This document shows, one piece after another, positions 44,813-56,685 of a stretch of DNA of 64,000 bases. Below the pieces are notes generated by a model that saw nothing but the letters and a program-made list of their open reading frames with translations, searched no databases and was not told the origin of the DNA. The translations under genes were made by a program, and so were the position numbers. The stretch spans positions 806,001-870,000 of the forward strand of contig NZ_NBOF01000001.1 of assembly GCF_002104475.1 (NCBI RefSeq), given 5' to 3'. The first letter of the stretch is position 1. The number at the start of each line of letters is the position of its first letter. Origin of the DNA: Cognaticolwellia mytili. Lineage in GTDB: Bacteria > Pseudomonadota > Gammaproteobacteria > Enterobacterales > Alteromonadaceae.

Positions 44813-45790
44813 TTAGTGTTTTTCAACTGTATTTAATTGTTTAAGATACGCAGCAGCGCCCATTAAACCTGGCTGTTCTTCGGTAACAACAAAAGTAGCT
44901 ATCGGCTGATTAAAACCTGACATACGCCCTTTAGCCTCAAACCTTGCTCTAAAATCACTACTTTCGAAATATTCAATAAAGCGCGGGACAATGCCACCTG
45001 CGATATACACTCCGCCATAGCTGCCAAGCGTTAAAGCTAAATTACCGGCAAAACTACCTAATACACGGCAGAATTGTGCAATGGTTTCAGCACATAACTC
45101 ACAAGTTTTGGCTAAACCTTTCGTCGTAATTTCTTTGGCAGTTAACTCTGAGGCTACGCCATTTTGAATAAAGCTAAGTGCTTGATAAATTTGTTCTAAG
45201 CCTAGACCTGATAACAGTTGCTCATAAGAAACATGGTTATATTTAGTGAGCAAAAAATTTAATATTTTAATTTCTTGTTGATCAATTGGAGCAAAATCAA
45301 CATGACCACCTTCACCACTTAAACTTAACCAACCATGGTTTAATGCGACTAAATTAGCCACACCTAACCCTGTACCCGGACCGCAAATTGAAATAGGTTT
45401 GTCGGCAATAACATGGCCGGTGCCTACTTGAATTTTCTGGCTATTGTCGAGTTGCGGAATAGCATGGGCAATAGCAGTAAAATCATTAATCAAAACAAGT
45501 TCATGCAATCGCAATTGCACTTTTAATTTTTGCTGAGAGAATTGCCAGGGTAAATTAGTCATAGCAATTAAGTCTTTATCAACCGGACATGCAATTGCTA
45601 AACAAGCACTTATTTGCTTACCCTGCAGCTGATGACGAGTTATAAAGTCCGATAGGACTTCTGCCAAACCGACATAATCTGCACAAGCGTATATCTCCAC
45701 ATTAAAGATAGCGTCTTGCTCATTGGTTTGTGCAACACGCATATTGGTGCCACCGATGTCAGCAATAATATTCACTGCACTATTTACCAT
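44813..45790 (-). CDS. glk: Glucokinase
   Basis: ATP-dependent glucokinase of the GlkA type, 325 residues. Phosphate motif ADIGGTNMRVA at 10-20, active-site LVLINDFTAIAHA, GPGTGLGVANLV, GEGGHVDFAP and the C-terminal GVYIAGGIVPR. It feeds glucose 6-phosphate to Zwf, encoded in the same operon. It starts 2 bp after edd ends and is 18 bp before eda. Confidence 0.95.
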   Translation of the reverse strand: MVNSAVNIIADIGGTNMRVAQTNEQDAIFNVEIYACADYVGLAEVLSDFITRHQLQGKQISACLAIACPVDKDLIAMTNLPWQFSQQKLKVQLRLHELVLINDFTAIAHAIPQLDNSQKIQVGTGHVIADKPISICGPGTGLGVANLVALNHGWLSLSGEGGHVDFAPIDQQEIKILNFLLTKYNHVSYEQLLSGLGLEQIYQALSFIQNGVASELTAKEITTKGLAKTCELCAETIAQFCRVLGSFAGNLALTLGSYGGVYIAGGIVPRFIEYFESSDFRARFEAKGRMSGFNQPIATFVVTEEQPGLMGAAAYLKQLNTVEKH

Positions 45791-45792
45791 GG

Positions 45793-47640
45793 CTAAACCT
45801 CACCTACGATTGTGCTCTCAATGCTATCATCAAATAATGAACAAGCGCCTGTTTCTGCAGAGCTAAGGTTACGTCTCATAAAGCCAAATAACTCACGCCC
45901 CATGCCTTGATGATGACCGTTTACCTGAAACTTGGCATTGATGCGCTGGGTTAATTCATTATCTTCAACTAATAATGTTAGCTCGCCACTTTCACCATCA
46001 AGTAACATCATGTCACCTGTTTTTATTTTAGCGATCAAACCACCATCTAATGCTTCAGGACATAAGTGAATGGCAGCAGGTACTTTACCGGATGCACCAG
46101 ACATTCTACCGTCAGTCACTAAGGCAACTTTAAAACCTTTATCTTGCAACACGCCTAATGGTGGCGTTAATTTATGTAGTTCTGGCATACCACGAGCTTT
46201 GGGCCCTTGAAAGCGCACAACGGCGATAAAGTCTTTCTCTAACTCACCCGCTTTAAACGCTTCTTCTAGTTCATGCTGATCTTCAAAGACGACTGCAGGA
46301 GCTTTGATAACAAAACTTCCTTCACGCAAAGACGACGTTTTTAGCACTGAGGTCCCTAAATTGCCTTTTAACACCTTTAAACCACCATCCGTTTTAAATG
46401 GCTTATCAACCGTCGTGATCACTTCATCATCACCAGAGACTGTTGCGCCATCAACCCATTTCAGCTCACCGTTTTCAAGTACAGGCTTTTGTGTATAACG
46501 TGCTAGGCCGCGACCACAAATCGTATCAACGTCTTCGTGTACTAGACCCGCATCAATGAGCTCTTTAAATAATAGTGCCATACCACCGGCTTCTTGGAAG
46601 TGGTTGATATCAGCATGACCATTGGGGTAAATACGCGTTAATAATGGTACCGCGTCAGATAGATCATTAAAGTCTTGGAAATTAACAATAATACCGGCCG
46701 CTTTAGCAAAGGCGATAATGTGCATAGTCAAATTTGTTGACCCACCTGTCGCTAGCAATGCAACAATCGCATTAACGATAGAACGTTCATCAATCATTTT
46801 ACCCACAGGGGTATAATTTCCTGATTGCAAAGTTAAGCGTGTGACTTGGCGAGCAGCGGCTTTGGTGAGTTCTTCACGTAATTGAGTGTTAGGTGCGACA
46901 AATGAAGCGCCAGGTAAATGTAGCCCCATCACTTCAACTACTAATTGGTTTGAGTTAGCAGTGCCGAAGAAAGTACAAGTACCCGCACTGTGATATGAAG
47001 CAGATTCGGCTTCTAATAACTCATCTTCACCAATTTCACCTTTAGCAAATTGCTGACGTACACGCGCTTTTTCTTTATTCGGAATACCTGACGGCATTGG
47101 GCCTGCAGGAACGAAAACCGTTGGCAAATGGCCAAAGGTCATGCTGGCAATCATCAAACCTGGGACGATTTTATCGCAAATCCCTAACATTAACGCACCA
47201 TCAAACATGTTATGCGATAACGCAACAGCGCTCGACATCGCAATAACATCACGGCTCATTAAGCTCAAATCCATACCTGGCTGACCTTGTGTCACGCCAT
47301 CGCACATGGCTGGTACACCGCCGGCAAATTGGGCAACACCGCCAGTGTCTCTAACAGCCGCTTTAATAATATCTGGGTATGTTTGGTACGGTTGATGCGC
47401 TGAAAGCATATCGTTGTATGCAGAAATAATTGCAACATCAGAATGATTTACGCCACGTAAGGTTGCTTTATCATCTTTACCACAGGCCGCGAAGCCATGT
47501 GCTAAGTTACCACAGGATAAACTTGCACGATGTACTGTAGTTGATTTCGCTGCCGAAATTTTTTCCAAATAAGCTTTACGTGTATTTTTACTTCTCTCAA
47601 TGATCCGCTGAGTGATCTGTAATATTTCTTTTTTCATCAT
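45793..47640 (-). CDS. edd: Phosphogluconate dehydratase
   Basis: Iron-sulfur dehydratase of the IlvD/Edd family converting 6-phosphogluconate to KDPG. 615 residues (603 in E. coli). Cluster cysteines lie in [24 protein letters not shown] and [15 protein letters not shown]; the [17 protein letters not shown] segment is near the C-terminus. The ATG directly follows the last base of the pgl stop codon; a second ATG is next to it. Confidence 0.97.
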   Translation of the reverse strand: MMKKEILQITQRIIERSKNTRKAYLEKISAAKSTTVHRASLSCGNLAHGFAACGKDDKATLRGVNHSDVAIISAYNDMLSAHQPYQTYPDIIKAAVRDTGGVAQFAGGVPAMCDGVTQGQPGMDLSLMSRDVIAMSSAVALSHNMFDGALMLGICDKIVPGLMIASMTFGHLPTVFVPAGPMPSGIPNKEKARVRQQFAKGEIGEDELLEAESASYHSAGTCTFFGTANSNQLVVEVMGLHLPGASFVAPNTQLREELTKAAARQVTRLTLQSGNYTPVGKMIDERSIVNAIVALLATGGSTNLTMHIIAFAKAAGIIVNFQDFNDLSDAVPLLTRIYPNGHADINHFQEAGGMALLFKELIDAGLVHEDVDTICGRGLARYTQKPVLENGELKWVDGATVSGDDEVITTVDKPFKTDGGLKVLKGNLGTSVLKTSSLREGSFVIKAPAVVFEDQHELEEAFKAGELEKDFIAVVRFQGPKARGMPELHKLTPPLGVLQDKGFKVALVTDGRMSGASGKVPAAIHLCPEALDGGLIAKIKTGDMMLLDGESGELTLLVEDNELTQRINAKFQVNGHHQGMGRELFGFMRRNLSSAETGACSLFDDSIESTIVGEV

Positions 47641-48330
47641 TTACTCGGCCCAATAAATTTGTGTATTAACATCTGCGGCGTGTAAAAAAGCGCGAATAGG
47701 CATTTCTTTAACAGTTTGCCCGTCGATGGCTCTTGCTATTACCTGCTTTTTATTACTACCACTGATATGTAAAATCGTATGCTCACTTTGTGCTAATGCT
47801 GCAAAGCTAAAGGTTATACGTTGATGCGGTGCTGTTTTTGGCACTACCTTTAATAACGCAGGGCTATCAAGTGACAAACAGCTATCTATCTCGTCACTGC
47901 ATGGGAATAAAGAAGCAGTATGGCCATCTTCACCCATGCCCAAAATAAGCACATCTAATGGCAATAGCTGCTTAGCAGCCATATTTAAATCAACTAGGGT
48001 TTCCGTAGTTAATTCTGCGCCTTGCTTTAAATGAAAGAATTTTGCTTTCATCGCCTCATTTTGTAGCAAGTTTTCATGCACTAGTTTGGTGTTACTATCA
48101 GCAGAGTCGATATCAACCCAACGTTCATCAGCAAGAGTTATTGTGATTGACTGCCATGGCAATATTTTTTTTGATAAAGCATTAAAGAAACCCTTAGGCG
48201 TTGAACCACCTGATACTGCAATGCTGGCTTTACCGTTTTGCTTAACCGCACTAGCCAAAATATCAGCAACTTTGTCAGCCAATGCTTCATCTAGTAATTG
48301 GCGTTGTTCGAATTCATTAATTTGATACAT
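47641..48330 (-). CDS. pgl: 6-phosphogluconolactonase
   Basis: Hydrolyses 6-phosphogluconolactone. The 229-residue protein is of the DevB/SOL type, with SIAVSGGSTPKGFFNAL, TITLADERWVD and LILGMGEDGHTASLFP. The ATG at 48330 overlaps the zwf stop (TAATG); a GTG four codons upstream lies inside zwf and is unlikely. Confidence 0.95.
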   Translation of the reverse strand: MYQINEFEQRQLLDEALADKVADILASAVKQNGKASIAVSGGSTPKGFFNALSKKILPWQSITITLADERWVDIDSADSNTKLVHENLLQNEAMKAKFFHLKQGAELTTETLVDLNMAAKQLLPLDVLILGMGEDGHTASLFPCSDEIDSCLSLDSPALLKVVPKTAPHQRITFSFAALAQSEHTILHISGSNKKQVIARAIDGQTVKEMPIRAFLHAADVNTQIYWAE

Positions 48331-49799
48331 TATTCTACCCACTGTCGATCATCGCGGGCGATTAAAGAGATAGAAGAAACTGGTCCCCATGATCCTGCCG
48401 CATAAGGTTTAGGTGCTTCATTGGTTGATTGCCATGCTGCAATAATGCCATCAGCCCACTGCCATGCGGCTTCAACTTCATCACGACGAACAAATAATGA
48501 TTGATTACCATTAATCACTTCAAGTAATAGGCGCTCATAGGCATCAACGACCCGCTGATTGTCATAAGCTTTTGAAAAACTTAAATCTAACTTGTTTTCA
48601 TGAATTTGCATTTGTGAAGCAATACCAGGTATTTTATTCATCATCTCCAATTCAACGCCTTCATCGGGCTGTAGTCGAATAGTTAATTTATTTGATGGTA
48701 AGTCGGCATAACTTTCACTAAAAATGTTATGTGGCTGTTGCTTAAAATGCACCACTATTTCACTGTGTTTTTTCGGCATACGTTTACCGGTACGCAAATA
48801 AAATGGTACCCCTGCCCAACGCCAGTTATCAATTTCAGCTTTTATTGCGACAAAAGTTTCAGTACCGCTATTAGCATTAGCACCTTCTTCATTTGAATAA
48901 CCCGGCACGGCTAAGCCGTTAAGGTAACCGTCAGCATACTGTCCGCGAACCGTTTTTTCTTTAACATTTTGGCGCGTAATAGGCTTTAATGCCTTGATGA
49001 CTTTTAATTTTTCATCACGCACACTATCAGCACTTAAATCAGCTGGTGGCTCCATAGCTAACAACGAAAGAATTTGCAGTAAATGGTTTTGCACCATATC
49101 GCGCATTTGTCCGGCTTCATCATAAAAGCCCCAACGACCTTCAATACCAACGCTTTCTGCAACAGTAATTTGTACATGATCAATACTGTTTCGGTCCCAA
49201 TTATTGGTAAATAATGAGTTAGCAAAACGTAGCACTAATAGATTAAGAACTGTTTCTTTTCCCAAATAATGGTCAATACGATAGATTTGATTTTCGTTAA
49301 AGTATTGAGAAACTTGGTCATTAATCACTTTTGATGATTCTAGACAGTGTCCAATTGGCTTTTCCATGACAACGCGATCATTATCTCTTATGAGTTTGGC
49401 CGATTTTAAGCCTTCACTGATATCGCCATATATAGCTGGAGGAGTCGAAAAGTAATAAACACGAGGCGTTTTTTCAGATGCTAATGTTGTTGCTAGTTCG
49501 CTATAAGCGGTAATATTTTTAAAGTCGAGTTGTTGATAAACTAGTCGCGCTAAAAACTTAGTCACAGCGTCTGTATCTAACGTTTCAGGAATAAACTCAT
49601 TTAAACCGTCATTTATCTGTTGTGCGAATTGCTCAAGTGTTATGTCATTTCGTGCGACACCCACAATACGAGTATCATCCGTTAATAAACCAGCTAATTC
49701 TAGCTGATATAAAGACGGCAAAAGTTTACGGCGTGATAAATCCCCGAGGGCACCAAAAATAACGATTTCACTAGCAGCTGGGCAATCGATGTTATTCAT
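48330..49799 (-). CDS. zwf: Glucose-6-phosphate 1-dehydrogenase
   Basis: First enzyme of the oxidative branch, 489 residues. NADP motif IFGALGDLSRRKLLPSLYQL near the start, EKPIGH, and the substrate-binding signature RIDHYLGKETV; C-terminal WRWAGVPFYLRTGKRMPKK. It leads the zwf-pgl-edd-glk-eda operon and is divergent from hexR, across a gap with a HexR-type box. Confidence 0.97.
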   Translation of the reverse strand: MNNIDCPAASEIVIFGALGDLSRRKLLPSLYQLELAGLLTDDTRIVGVARNDITLEQFAQQINDGLNEFIPETLDTDAVTKFLARLVYQQLDFKNITAYSELATTLASEKTPRVYYFSTPPAIYGDISEGLKSAKLIRDNDRVVMEKPIGHCLESSKVINDQVSQYFNENQIYRIDHYLGKETVLNLLVLRFANSLFTNNWDRNSIDHVQITVAESVGIEGRWGFYDEAGQMRDMVQNHLLQILSLLAMEPPADLSADSVRDEKLKVIKALKPITRQNVKEKTVRGQYADGYLNGLAVPGYSNEEGANANSGTETFVAIKAEIDNWRWAGVPFYLRTGKRMPKKHSEIVVHFKQQPHNIFSESYADLPSNKLTIRLQPDEGVELEMMNKIPGIASQMQIHENKLDLSFSKAYDNQRVVDAYERLLLEVINGNQSLFVRRDEVEAAWQWADGIIAAWQSTNEAPKPYAAGSWGPVSSISLIARDDRQWVE

Positions 49800-49908
49800 A
49801 TCTTATCTACTCAATTATTTTTTAACTTATTTTTAAATTAGTTTCAGTGTAACTAAACTACATTTAAGGCTAATTTATCTGCTATAGCAGCATCAGTAAA
49901 GTACTTTT

Positions 49909-49923
49909 TGTAATATTACTACA
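49909..49923. promoter_or_regulatory. Probable HexR operator in the zwf-hexR gap
   Basis: TGTAATATTACTACA, the same pattern as the box before gapA. It lies 110 bp upstream of zwf and 215 bp upstream of hexR in a 338-bp divergent gap (49800-50137). Near hexR a CTGTATTTTTACAG palindrome (50050-50064) is also seen, but its spacing differs from the HexR box. I see no gene in this gap. Confidence 0.8.
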
Positions 49924-50137
49924 TTTAATGTGATTTAATTAATAACAGGAGCTAGAAGGCAACTTTATGGCAAAAAAATATTAAAGGTTTGCAAAATCTA
50001 ACGCTTTTGATTTATATTAACGTAAAATATGAAATAAATTTTCATATTTACTGTATTTTTACAGAAAATAAATTACAGCATTCTTTAATTTGATACCAAT
50101 AAGTATCAACTAAGCAATGTACTAGGGCTTAAACGTA

Positions 50138-50986
50138 ATGAATATATTAGAAAAGATCACCAACGAATTAGATACTTTCAGCAAATCTGAACGTAAGGTG
50201 GCTGAAGTTATATTATCGTCACCTGGAACCGTGATTCACGCTAGCATTGCTGCATTAGCTAAACAAGCTAATATCAGTGAGCCTACGGTAAACCGCTTTT
50301 GTCGACGTCTTGATACTAAGGGTTACCCTGACTTTAAATTGCATCTTGCACAAAGTTTAGCTAATGGTACACCTTATGTTAATCGTCATGTTGATGAAAA
50401 TGATTCGGCTGAAGAATATACAGCAAAAATCTTTGAATCAACCATGGCTAACTTAGAGCTTGCCCGTAAAAGTTTAGATACTTCTACAATTAATCGTTCA
50501 GTCGACTTATTAACACAAGCCAATAAAATTTCTTTCTTTGGTTTAGGAGCTTCTGCTGTTGTTGCTCACGATGCACAAAACAAGTTTTTCCGTTTTAATG
50601 TTCCTGTCGTTTATTTCGATGACATATTAATGCAACGTATGAGTGCTATAAATAGCCGACAAGGTGATGTTGTTGTGGTTATCTCACATACAGGGAGAAC
50701 GAAGTCTTTAGTTGATGTTGCCAGTTTAGCCCGTGAAAACGATGCCACCGTTATTGGTATTACTACGGCAGGCACACCGTTAGCGAAAGAATGTAATATC
50801 GTACTTTCTGTTGAAGTCGCTGAAGATACTGATTTATATATGCCAATGGCGTCACGTATTGCACAACTCACATTAATTGATTGTTTGGCTACAGGGTTTA
50901 CATTACGTCGAGGCACTAAATTTAGAGATAACTTGAAAAAAGTAAAAGATAGCCTGCGCAGTTCACGCTTTGAAAGAAAAGAATAA
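50138..50986 (+). CDS. hexR: HexR, RpiR-family transcription regulator
   Basis: 282-residue regulator with an N-terminal RpiR helix-turn-helix (about 1-75, SKSERKVAEVILSSPGTVIHASIAALAKQANISEPTVNRFCRRL pattern) and a C-terminal SIS sugar-phosphate-binding domain (ISFFGLGASAVVAHDAQNKFFR, VVVISHTGRTKSLVDVA). HexR represses or activates central carbon genes and responds to KDPG. Placement between zwf and pykA is as in E. coli. Operators are present before zwf and gapA. Confidence 0.95.
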   Translation: MNILEKITNELDTFSKSERKVAEVILSSPGTVIHASIAALAKQANISEPTVNRFCRRLDTKGYPDFKLHLAQSLANGTPYVNRHVDENDSAEEYTAKIFESTMANLELARKSLDTSTINRSVDLLTQANKISFFGLGASAVVAHDAQNKFFRFNVPVVYFDDILMQRMSAINSRQGDVVVVISHTGRTKSLVDVASLARENDATVIGITTAGTPLAKECNIVLSVEVAEDTDLYMPMASRIAQLTLIDCLATGFTLRRGTKFRDNLKKVKDSLRSSRFERKE

Positions 50987-51065
50987 ATGCTGACATTGTT
51001 CAAAGTGACGATAGTTAAATAGACACATAACATTAGTAATAAATAGAATAAATTTAAGGATTAAG

Positions 51066-52520
51066 ATGCCTAGAAGAACCAAAATTGTTGCGACTTTAGG
51101 TCCAGCAACTGACGATAGAAAGATATTAAAACAAGTACTAGCAGCCGGTGTAAATGTTGTTAGATTAAACTTCTCTCATGGTATCCCACAAGATCATATT
51201 GACCGCGCGACAGCTGTTCGTGAAATATCACAAGAGCTTGGTGTTTATGTTGGTATTTTAGGTGATTTACAAGGCCCTAAAATTCGGGTTTCAACCTTTA
51301 AAAATGGCCCTATTAAGTTAGCTATTGGCGACAAGTTTGAACTAGATGCAAACTTAGCTAAAGGCGAAGGTTGCCAAGAAAAAGTAGGCATTGATTATAA
51401 GAAATTACCACAAGATGTTATTGCTGGTGACATTTTATTACTTGACGATGGCCGCGTACAATTGCGAGTACTTAAAACGGAAGGTCAATCGGTATTTACT
51501 GAAGTCACTGTTGGCGGACCTTTGTCCAATAACAAAGGCATTAATCGTCAAGGTGGTGGTTTAACGGCTCCTGCTCTTACCGCTAAAGATAAAGAAGATA
51601 TTAAGCTTGCCGCTAAAATCGATGTCGACTTTCTTGCTGTATCTTTCCCGCGTGATGCTGCTGATATGCGCGAAGCTCGCTTACTTGCTCAAGAAGCCGG
51701 TTGTGATGCTCGTTTAGTTTCAAAAATTGAACGAGCTGAAGCGGTAAATGACGATAAGGTTTTAGACGGTATCATTCTTGCCTCCGACGTTGTTATGGTT
51801 GCTCGTGGTGATTTAGGTGTCGAGATTGGTGACGCCGCTTTAGTTGGTAAACAAAAGCATATTATTGCTCGTAGTCGTCAGTTAAACCGTGTGGTTATTA
51901 CCGCAACTCAAATGATGGAAACCATGATTGAGCAACCAATGCCTACACGTGCAGAAGTGATGGATGTTGCCAATGCGGTCTTAGATGGCACTGATGCCGT
52001 CATGCTATCTGCGGAAACAGCGGCCGGTAAATACCCTGTTGAAACGGTCACAGCCATGGCAAATGTTTGTATTGGTGCAGAGCAACAAAGCTCAGTCACC
52101 ACATCAAAGCACCGCGTTGAAATGACCTTTGCTGAAGTTTCTGAAACCATTGCGATGTCAGCTATGTATGCAGCAAACCATTTAGATGGCGTTAAAGCCA
52201 TTATTGCTTTAACAGAGTCTGGCCACACTAGTAAAATCATGTCGCGAATTTCTTCTGGTTTACCAATCTATTCATTATCCCGCCATGCCAAAACATTAAC
52301 TAAAACCGCTATTTATCGCGGCGTTTATCCTGTTTCTTTTGATTCTACAGGCATTGATAATGCTGAAGCGATGGCACAAGACGTTCTAGTTGCAGTAGCA
52401 AAAGACTCTGAATTAAGTGTTGGCGATAAAGTGATGTTCACTCACGGTGATTTAATGGAAACTGTTGGTGCAACCAATACGTTAAAGGTACTAACTTTAA
52501 CTAAAAAGCATTTTGCTTAA
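51066..52520 (+). CDS. pykA: Pyruvate kinase II type
   Basis: Converts phosphoenolpyruvate and ADP to pyruvate and ATP. 484 residues. Start [17 protein letters not shown]; the catalytic-lysine region is [10 protein letters not shown] and the metal site is [12 protein letters not shown]; then ATQMMETMI and [15 protein letters not shown]. It follows hexR by 79 bp and is probably partly co-transcribed with it. Confidence 0.96.
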   Translation: MPRRTKIVATLGPATDDRKILKQVLAAGVNVVRLNFSHGIPQDHIDRATAVREISQELGVYVGILGDLQGPKIRVSTFKNGPIKLAIGDKFELDANLAKGEGCQEKVGIDYKKLPQDVIAGDILLLDDGRVQLRVLKTEGQSVFTEVTVGGPLSNNKGINRQGGGLTAPALTAKDKEDIKLAAKIDVDFLAVSFPRDAADMREARLLAQEAGCDARLVSKIERAEAVNDDKVLDGIILASDVVMVARGDLGVEIGDAALVGKQKHIIARSRQLNRVVITATQMMETMIEQPMPTRAEVMDVANAVLDGTDAVMLSAETAAGKYPVETVTAMANVCIGAEQQSSVTTSKHRVEMTFAEVSETIAMSAMYAANHLDGVKAIIALTESGHTSKIMSRISSGLPIYSLSRHAKTLTKTAIYRGVYPVSFDSTGIDNAEAMAQDVLVAVAKDSELSVGDKVMFTHGDLMETVGATNTLKVLTLTKKHFA

Positions 52521-52549
52521 TCATTAAAAAATCAGATATATATTTGTTA

Positions 52550-52577
52550 AAAAAGGTAGCATCAAGCTACCTTTTTA
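52550..52577 (+). terminator. Terminator after pykA
   Basis: AAAAAGGTAGC and GCTACCTTTTT pair around ATCAA. Confidence 0.93.
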
Positions 52578-53170
52578 ATTTTTTAGTCAATTATATTAAG
52601 CAATTTACTTGTTAGAATTGTGCTAATTGTTATAGTCATTATTTATCAACCTGCCCCCCTAGGCAATAAGCACTTTATTTTCTTTAAAATCAATAACCTA
52701 TGTGTTATTACAAAAATTTCTCAAAGATAAAAGTAACCGTATGTACCATCAATGTTTTATCCGATTGTCAAGGCGAGGCATTGATAAATAATAGTTTGTT
52801 TATCAATATCTTAATACAGATAATGGAACAAAAGCGCATGTTGAGTAATATTGCTTACCCAGAGTTCAGGTTCCTTACTAATAAAATAACCTAAATCTTA
52901 AACCGTTTATGTAACTTTTCGTATTTTTATGTTTTTTCTAGCTAAATTCAGGCTGTGACCTTTATACCTACTTTCAGCAATAGATTCTTTTTTGATACTC
53001 AAAGAGTAGAATGACAGAGGTTTATTTGTTGCTGATTGAATCAATATAAGTGACAGTGCTCGACTTGCATTAAAATAAACAGTTTTACTATAAAATTAAT
53101 TCACCTTCAGATAAATGACTGTTATTTTAACTAAAGCTTTAAACTACTCCCCCTTAATGAGCAAATAAAT
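52578..53170. other. Gap between pykA and pfkA
   Basis: Nearly 600 bp without a convincing gene. A 64-codon frame at 52700-52894 has no ribosome binding site, no family likeness and unusual composition; I leave it out. No HexR-type box is seen. The pfkA promoter should lie in the last 150 bp, and a long 5' leader is possible. Confidence 0.5.
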
Positions 53171-54199
53171 ATGACTATTCAACGGATTGGTATTTTAACC
53201 AGCGGTGGTGACGCCCCCGGCATGAATGCAGCAATTAGAGCAATTGTCGTTGCCGCCCATCATTACAAAATAGAAGTGTTTGGCTTTATTGCTGGTTTTA
53301 ATGGCTTAATTGAAGACAACTTCATGCCACTAACACTTAAAAGCGTGGATAATATCATTCATAAAGGAGGGACGATATTAAAAAGTGCTCGCTGCCCCGC
53401 TATGCAAGAACCATTAGGCTTGGAGCAAGCTGCATCAACATTATTGAAAAACAAATTAGACGCACTCATTGTCATTGGCGGTGATGGCTCTTTTACCGGT
53501 TTGCTTGCGCTTAATGAGCACTGGCCAGGAAAGGTGATCGGTATTCCTGGTACCATTGATAATGATATTGATGGTACAGACTTCACTATAGGCTTTTCAA
53601 CAGCGATTAATACCGCTATTGAAGCGATAGACAAAATACGTGATACCGCTGAAGCATTTGAACGTATTTTTATTGTTGAGCTCATGGGACGACATAGCGG
53701 CCACATTACCTTTAATGTTGGTATAGCGTGCGCCGCCGAACAGGTTATATCTTTTGAAAATTTTCCATCAAAAGGTAATGCTGTCGATAATGAAGCACAC
53801 AAGCTTAAAGCGCTTGTGAAGGAAATTAAACAAGCACAAGCTGAACGACATGCAAGTTATATTATTGTTATTGCAGAAAACTTATGGCAAGGCGGTGCTT
53901 CAACTCTGGCTCAGCAATTACAAACAGTAGCTAACATTGATTGTACCGCTTGTATACTGGGTCATATTCAACGTGGCGGCTCACCGGTTGCTAAAGACCG
54001 AATTTTAGCAACAAAAATGGGCGTAGCAGCTGTGCAAGCGTTAATTGATGATCAATCAAGTATTATGATCGCCGAATGTAATAACACTATCACTCATGTG
54101 CCGTTATTTGTTGCGATACAACATCAACAAGGTGTTAGTGATAGTTTGATACAAGCACAAGAAAGTATTCTAGCATTAACAGCGCAGCGTCAGTGTTGA
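53171..54199 (+). CDS. pfkA: 6-phosphofructokinase, ATP-dependent type
   Basis: Phosphorylates fructose 6-phosphate, committing sugar to glycolysis. The 342-residue protein has the ATP site GILTSGGDAPGMNAAIR, VIGGDGSFTG (Gly rather than Asp at the position that marks PPi enzymes), the catalytic GTIDNDIDGTD, and ELMGRHSGH. It is longer than E. coli PfkA (320). Its presence beside a complete Entner-Doudoroff set means both glucose routes are encoded here. Confidence 0.93.
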   Translation: MTIQRIGILTSGGDAPGMNAAIRAIVVAAHHYKIEVFGFIAGFNGLIEDNFMPLTLKSVDNIIHKGGTILKSARCPAMQEPLGLEQAASTLLKNKLDALIVIGGDGSFTGLLALNEHWPGKVIGIPGTIDNDIDGTDFTIGFSTAINTAIEAIDKIRDTAEAFERIFIVELMGRHSGHITFNVGIACAAEQVISFENFPSKGNAVDNEAHKLKALVKEIKQAQAERHASYIIVIAENLWQGGASTLAQQLQTVANIDCTACILGHIQRGGSPVAKDRILATKMGVAAVQALIDDQSSIMIAECNNTITHVPLFVAIQHQQGVSDSLIQAQESILALTAQRQC

Positions 54200-54331
54200 T
54201 TTAGGTACTCGCTCAAATTAATCTAGCAGAGTAAGCAAATTGATTTAAACGCAGATAGAAAAGGACTTGCTTTGAATTGATAAATATTAGTATTTTTAAG
54301 TAGCCACCATGCTTAACTTACAATTAACTCG

Positions 54332-54368
54332 GCTGATATTAGAATAATTTGAATTTTCTAATATCAGC
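54332..54368 (-). terminator. Hairpin downstream of the chemoreceptor gene
   Basis: GCTGATATTAGAA and TTCTAATATCAGC form a perfect 13-bp stem around 11 nt. No U run follows on the minus strand, so the terminator call is tentative. Confidence 0.5.
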
Positions 54369-54390
54369 TTATGATGAGTTGCTGCCTTCA

Positions 54391-56409
54391 TTAAACCATT
54401 GCTAATAACTCTTTCGCTTTACTCTCAGTTTCTTGAGTCACATTAGTAGATAAACTGACGACATTGCTAATACCACTTTCTACCTGTTGCGAAACGGTGG
54501 AAACATTTTCTGTATTTTTAGCAACCTCTGCGATTGTCATACTTTGTTCTTCAGCTGTAGCAGCTATTGCTTGTATCTTTTCAACCATAATATCAACACT
54601 ACCAATGATATTATTCAATGATGATGCTGCTTCATTAGTCATATCAACACCCCGTTCAACTTTGGTCCCTCCGTCCGCCATCATGGTTACAGCTTGTTCC
54701 GTTTCTCGGCGTATTGATTCAACAGCCTCTTCTACTTCAGCGGTTGCATCAGTCGTTCTCTTTGCCAATTGGCGTACTTCATCAGCAACAACGGCAAAAC
54801 CTCTACCTTGCTCCCCAGCTCTTGCCGCTTCAATTGCTGCATTAAGTGCCAACAAATTAGTTTGATCAGCAATGCTCTTAATGACACTTAAAATATCTTC
54901 AATTTCCTTACTTTGCGTACTTAAAGAAGTAATCGCTGATGAACTGCTATTAAACGCGTCCTTAATTGAAACCATTTGAACCAGTGTTTCTTTGACAATT
55001 GCGCCACCTGATTTCACTAACCTCAAAGCGGCTGATGAACTGTCCGAAGCATCAACACAATTATTCGCAACTTCTAGTGATGAGTTTGAAAGTTCTTCAA
55101 TTGCTGTGGCTATCTGCTCTATCTGCGCTGTTTGATCGTTCACACCTGAGGCCATTGTCTGATTAGCAATCAAAATTTTTGTGGTTCCTTTAGAGGCTTC
55201 TGCCATTGAATCAGCTGTTTTTTTCACTAATTGCAATAATGAACCTGACATCTGGTTAATCGCCTTAGTCAAATCACTTAACTCATCATTACCCTTAACT
55301 TTTAACACTTCACCTGACATATCACCCTCAGCTATGCTTTTAGCTCGCGTTAATATGTTGTCTAAACGAGTTAGTAAGTTTCGGCTAAATATAACTGAAC
55401 AAATAATACCAAGTAATAGTGATACCAACGTAATGAATATTAAAGTAGATTTTAGTGTTTCGACCAAGTTTGCTTCTTTTTCAATATCATTCTTAAGCAA
55501 TTGATCTTGTGAGTTTTTCATTCTCTCTAGTGAAGATAAAATTTCTATGGCTCTTGGTGCAGCTTTAGTGCCCAGCCAATAATTGGCTGTATTCCAATCA
55601 TCACGGCTACGCAAGTTAAACATTTGTGCCGGTAGATCGATAAATTCATTACGAACATTAATAAATTCCGTCCATGATTTATTCTGGCTAGGTGTAAATA
55701 GTAATACTTGATTTTCGTTAATAGTATCAACTCGTTGTTGATTTATCTGCCATTTGGCTTCAAATTTATTTTTAAAAACATCCTCACCTGATAATAAATA
55801 AGCACGAATATTAGCTGTGCCCACGGCAAAAGAGCCTCGAATGTCAGCAAGATTTTTAAGTAGTGACTTCCTAGCCGTTGTCGCTTCTAAAAAGCTTTCT
55901 TCATCGATAATATTAGTAATATGGGTAAGCATTTGGTCCGCTCTTGGTGCGGCATCGGTGAGCAGTAACTGATAAGAAGCAATATTACGATCCGTATGTG
56001 AAATACTTTCTATTTCTTGCTGAGCAATTTTAAATGCTTCAAGCGCTAATTTAATATCTTGTAAATGTTTAACATTAGTAGGATCTGTCCAGCTTTTTGC
56101 AAGAATATCGAACTCTTTAATCGCCTTTTCAATCGCAATCCAAGCTGACTTTCTGGCTTCTTTCATCGCTAGCGCTTTTTTTGGGTCATTGCCCAAAATA
56201 ATATAACCACGTAAACCGGCAAGTGACTGATTGACGCCATTAATAACGTCTTTACCTAGAAGTACTGTTTTCATACGTAAATTGATAACTTGGTCTTGTA
56301 TTTCTTCGTTATCATCAATAAGTGAATAAGTAACTACAGCAGATATAATCATAAGTACTAGAATTATGCCAAATGAAAACCCTAATTTTTTTCCAATGGT
56401 TAAAATCAT
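54391..56409 (-). CDS. Methyl-accepting chemotaxis protein
   Basis: Transmembrane chemoreceptor of 672 residues. Helix 1 at about 10-30, a long all-helical periplasmic sensor of about 290 residues (bimodular helical type by length and pattern, such as [18 protein letters not shown] and [17 protein letters not shown]), helix 2 at about 325-347, a HAMP domain, then the cytoplasmic hairpin with the conserved tip [28 protein letters not shown]. There is no CheR-binding pentapeptide at the C-terminus. The ligand is unknown; no che genes are nearby. The helical bimodular sensor of McpS-like receptors binds organic acids. Confidence 0.92.
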   Translation of the reverse strand: MILTIGKKLGFSFGIILVLMIISAVVTYSLIDDNEEIQDQVINLRMKTVLLGKDVINGVNQSLAGLRGYIILGNDPKKALAMKEARKSAWIAIEKAIKEFDILAKSWTDPTNVKHLQDIKLALEAFKIAQQEIESISHTDRNIASYQLLLTDAAPRADQMLTHITNIIDEESFLEATTARKSLLKNLADIRGSFAVGTANIRAYLLSGEDVFKNKFEAKWQINQQRVDTINENQVLLFTPSQNKSWTEFINVRNEFIDLPAQMFNLRSRDDWNTANYWLGTKAAPRAIEILSSLERMKNSQDQLLKNDIEKEANLVETLKSTLIFITLVSLLLGIICSVIFSRNLLTRLDNILTRAKSIAEGDMSGEVLKVKGNDELSDLTKAINQMSGSLLQLVKKTADSMAEASKGTTKILIANQTMASGVNDQTAQIEQIATAIEELSNSSLEVANNCVDASDSSSAALRLVKSGGAIVKETLVQMVSIKDAFNSSSSAITSLSTQSKEIEDILSVIKSIADQTNLLALNAAIEAARAGEQGRGFAVVADEVRQLAKRTTDATAEVEEAVESIRRETEQAVTMMADGGTKVERGVDMTNEAASSLNNIIGSVDIMVEKIQAIAATAEEQSMTIAEVAKNTENVSTVSQQVESGISNVVSLSTNVTQETESKAKELLAMV

Positions 56410-56685
56410 CCATTTACTCCTAATATCAATATCATTCCATTTTCCTTTTAATAAACTAGCTTTACTATTGTAGGTATTACCTCATAACAGCTTGAGTTAA
56501 AGCTTCCATTGATGTCACCGTATATGTGGTCTAGTTGAAATTTTTATTCACTCGTTAAATCAAACAAGTAGCTATCAAAAATCATTATCTATTGCTAAAT
56601 GTTTTCGATATTAATAACAGTTTAGTGCAAAAAAATAAATTATTGCCACTAACAGTAAATTAGCAATTAAAAAGAGTTTCATTGG

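Noticed and set aside
50050-50064. CTGTATTTTTACAG palindrome upstream of hexR as a second HexR box
   Set aside because: The spacing between TGTA and TACA is shorter than in the two clear boxes, so I do not call it an operator.
52700-52894. 64-codon plus-strand frame between pykA and pfkA
   Set aside because: No ribosome binding site, no family likeness, odd composition for a cytoplasmic protein, and an AT-rich gap where such frames arise by chance.
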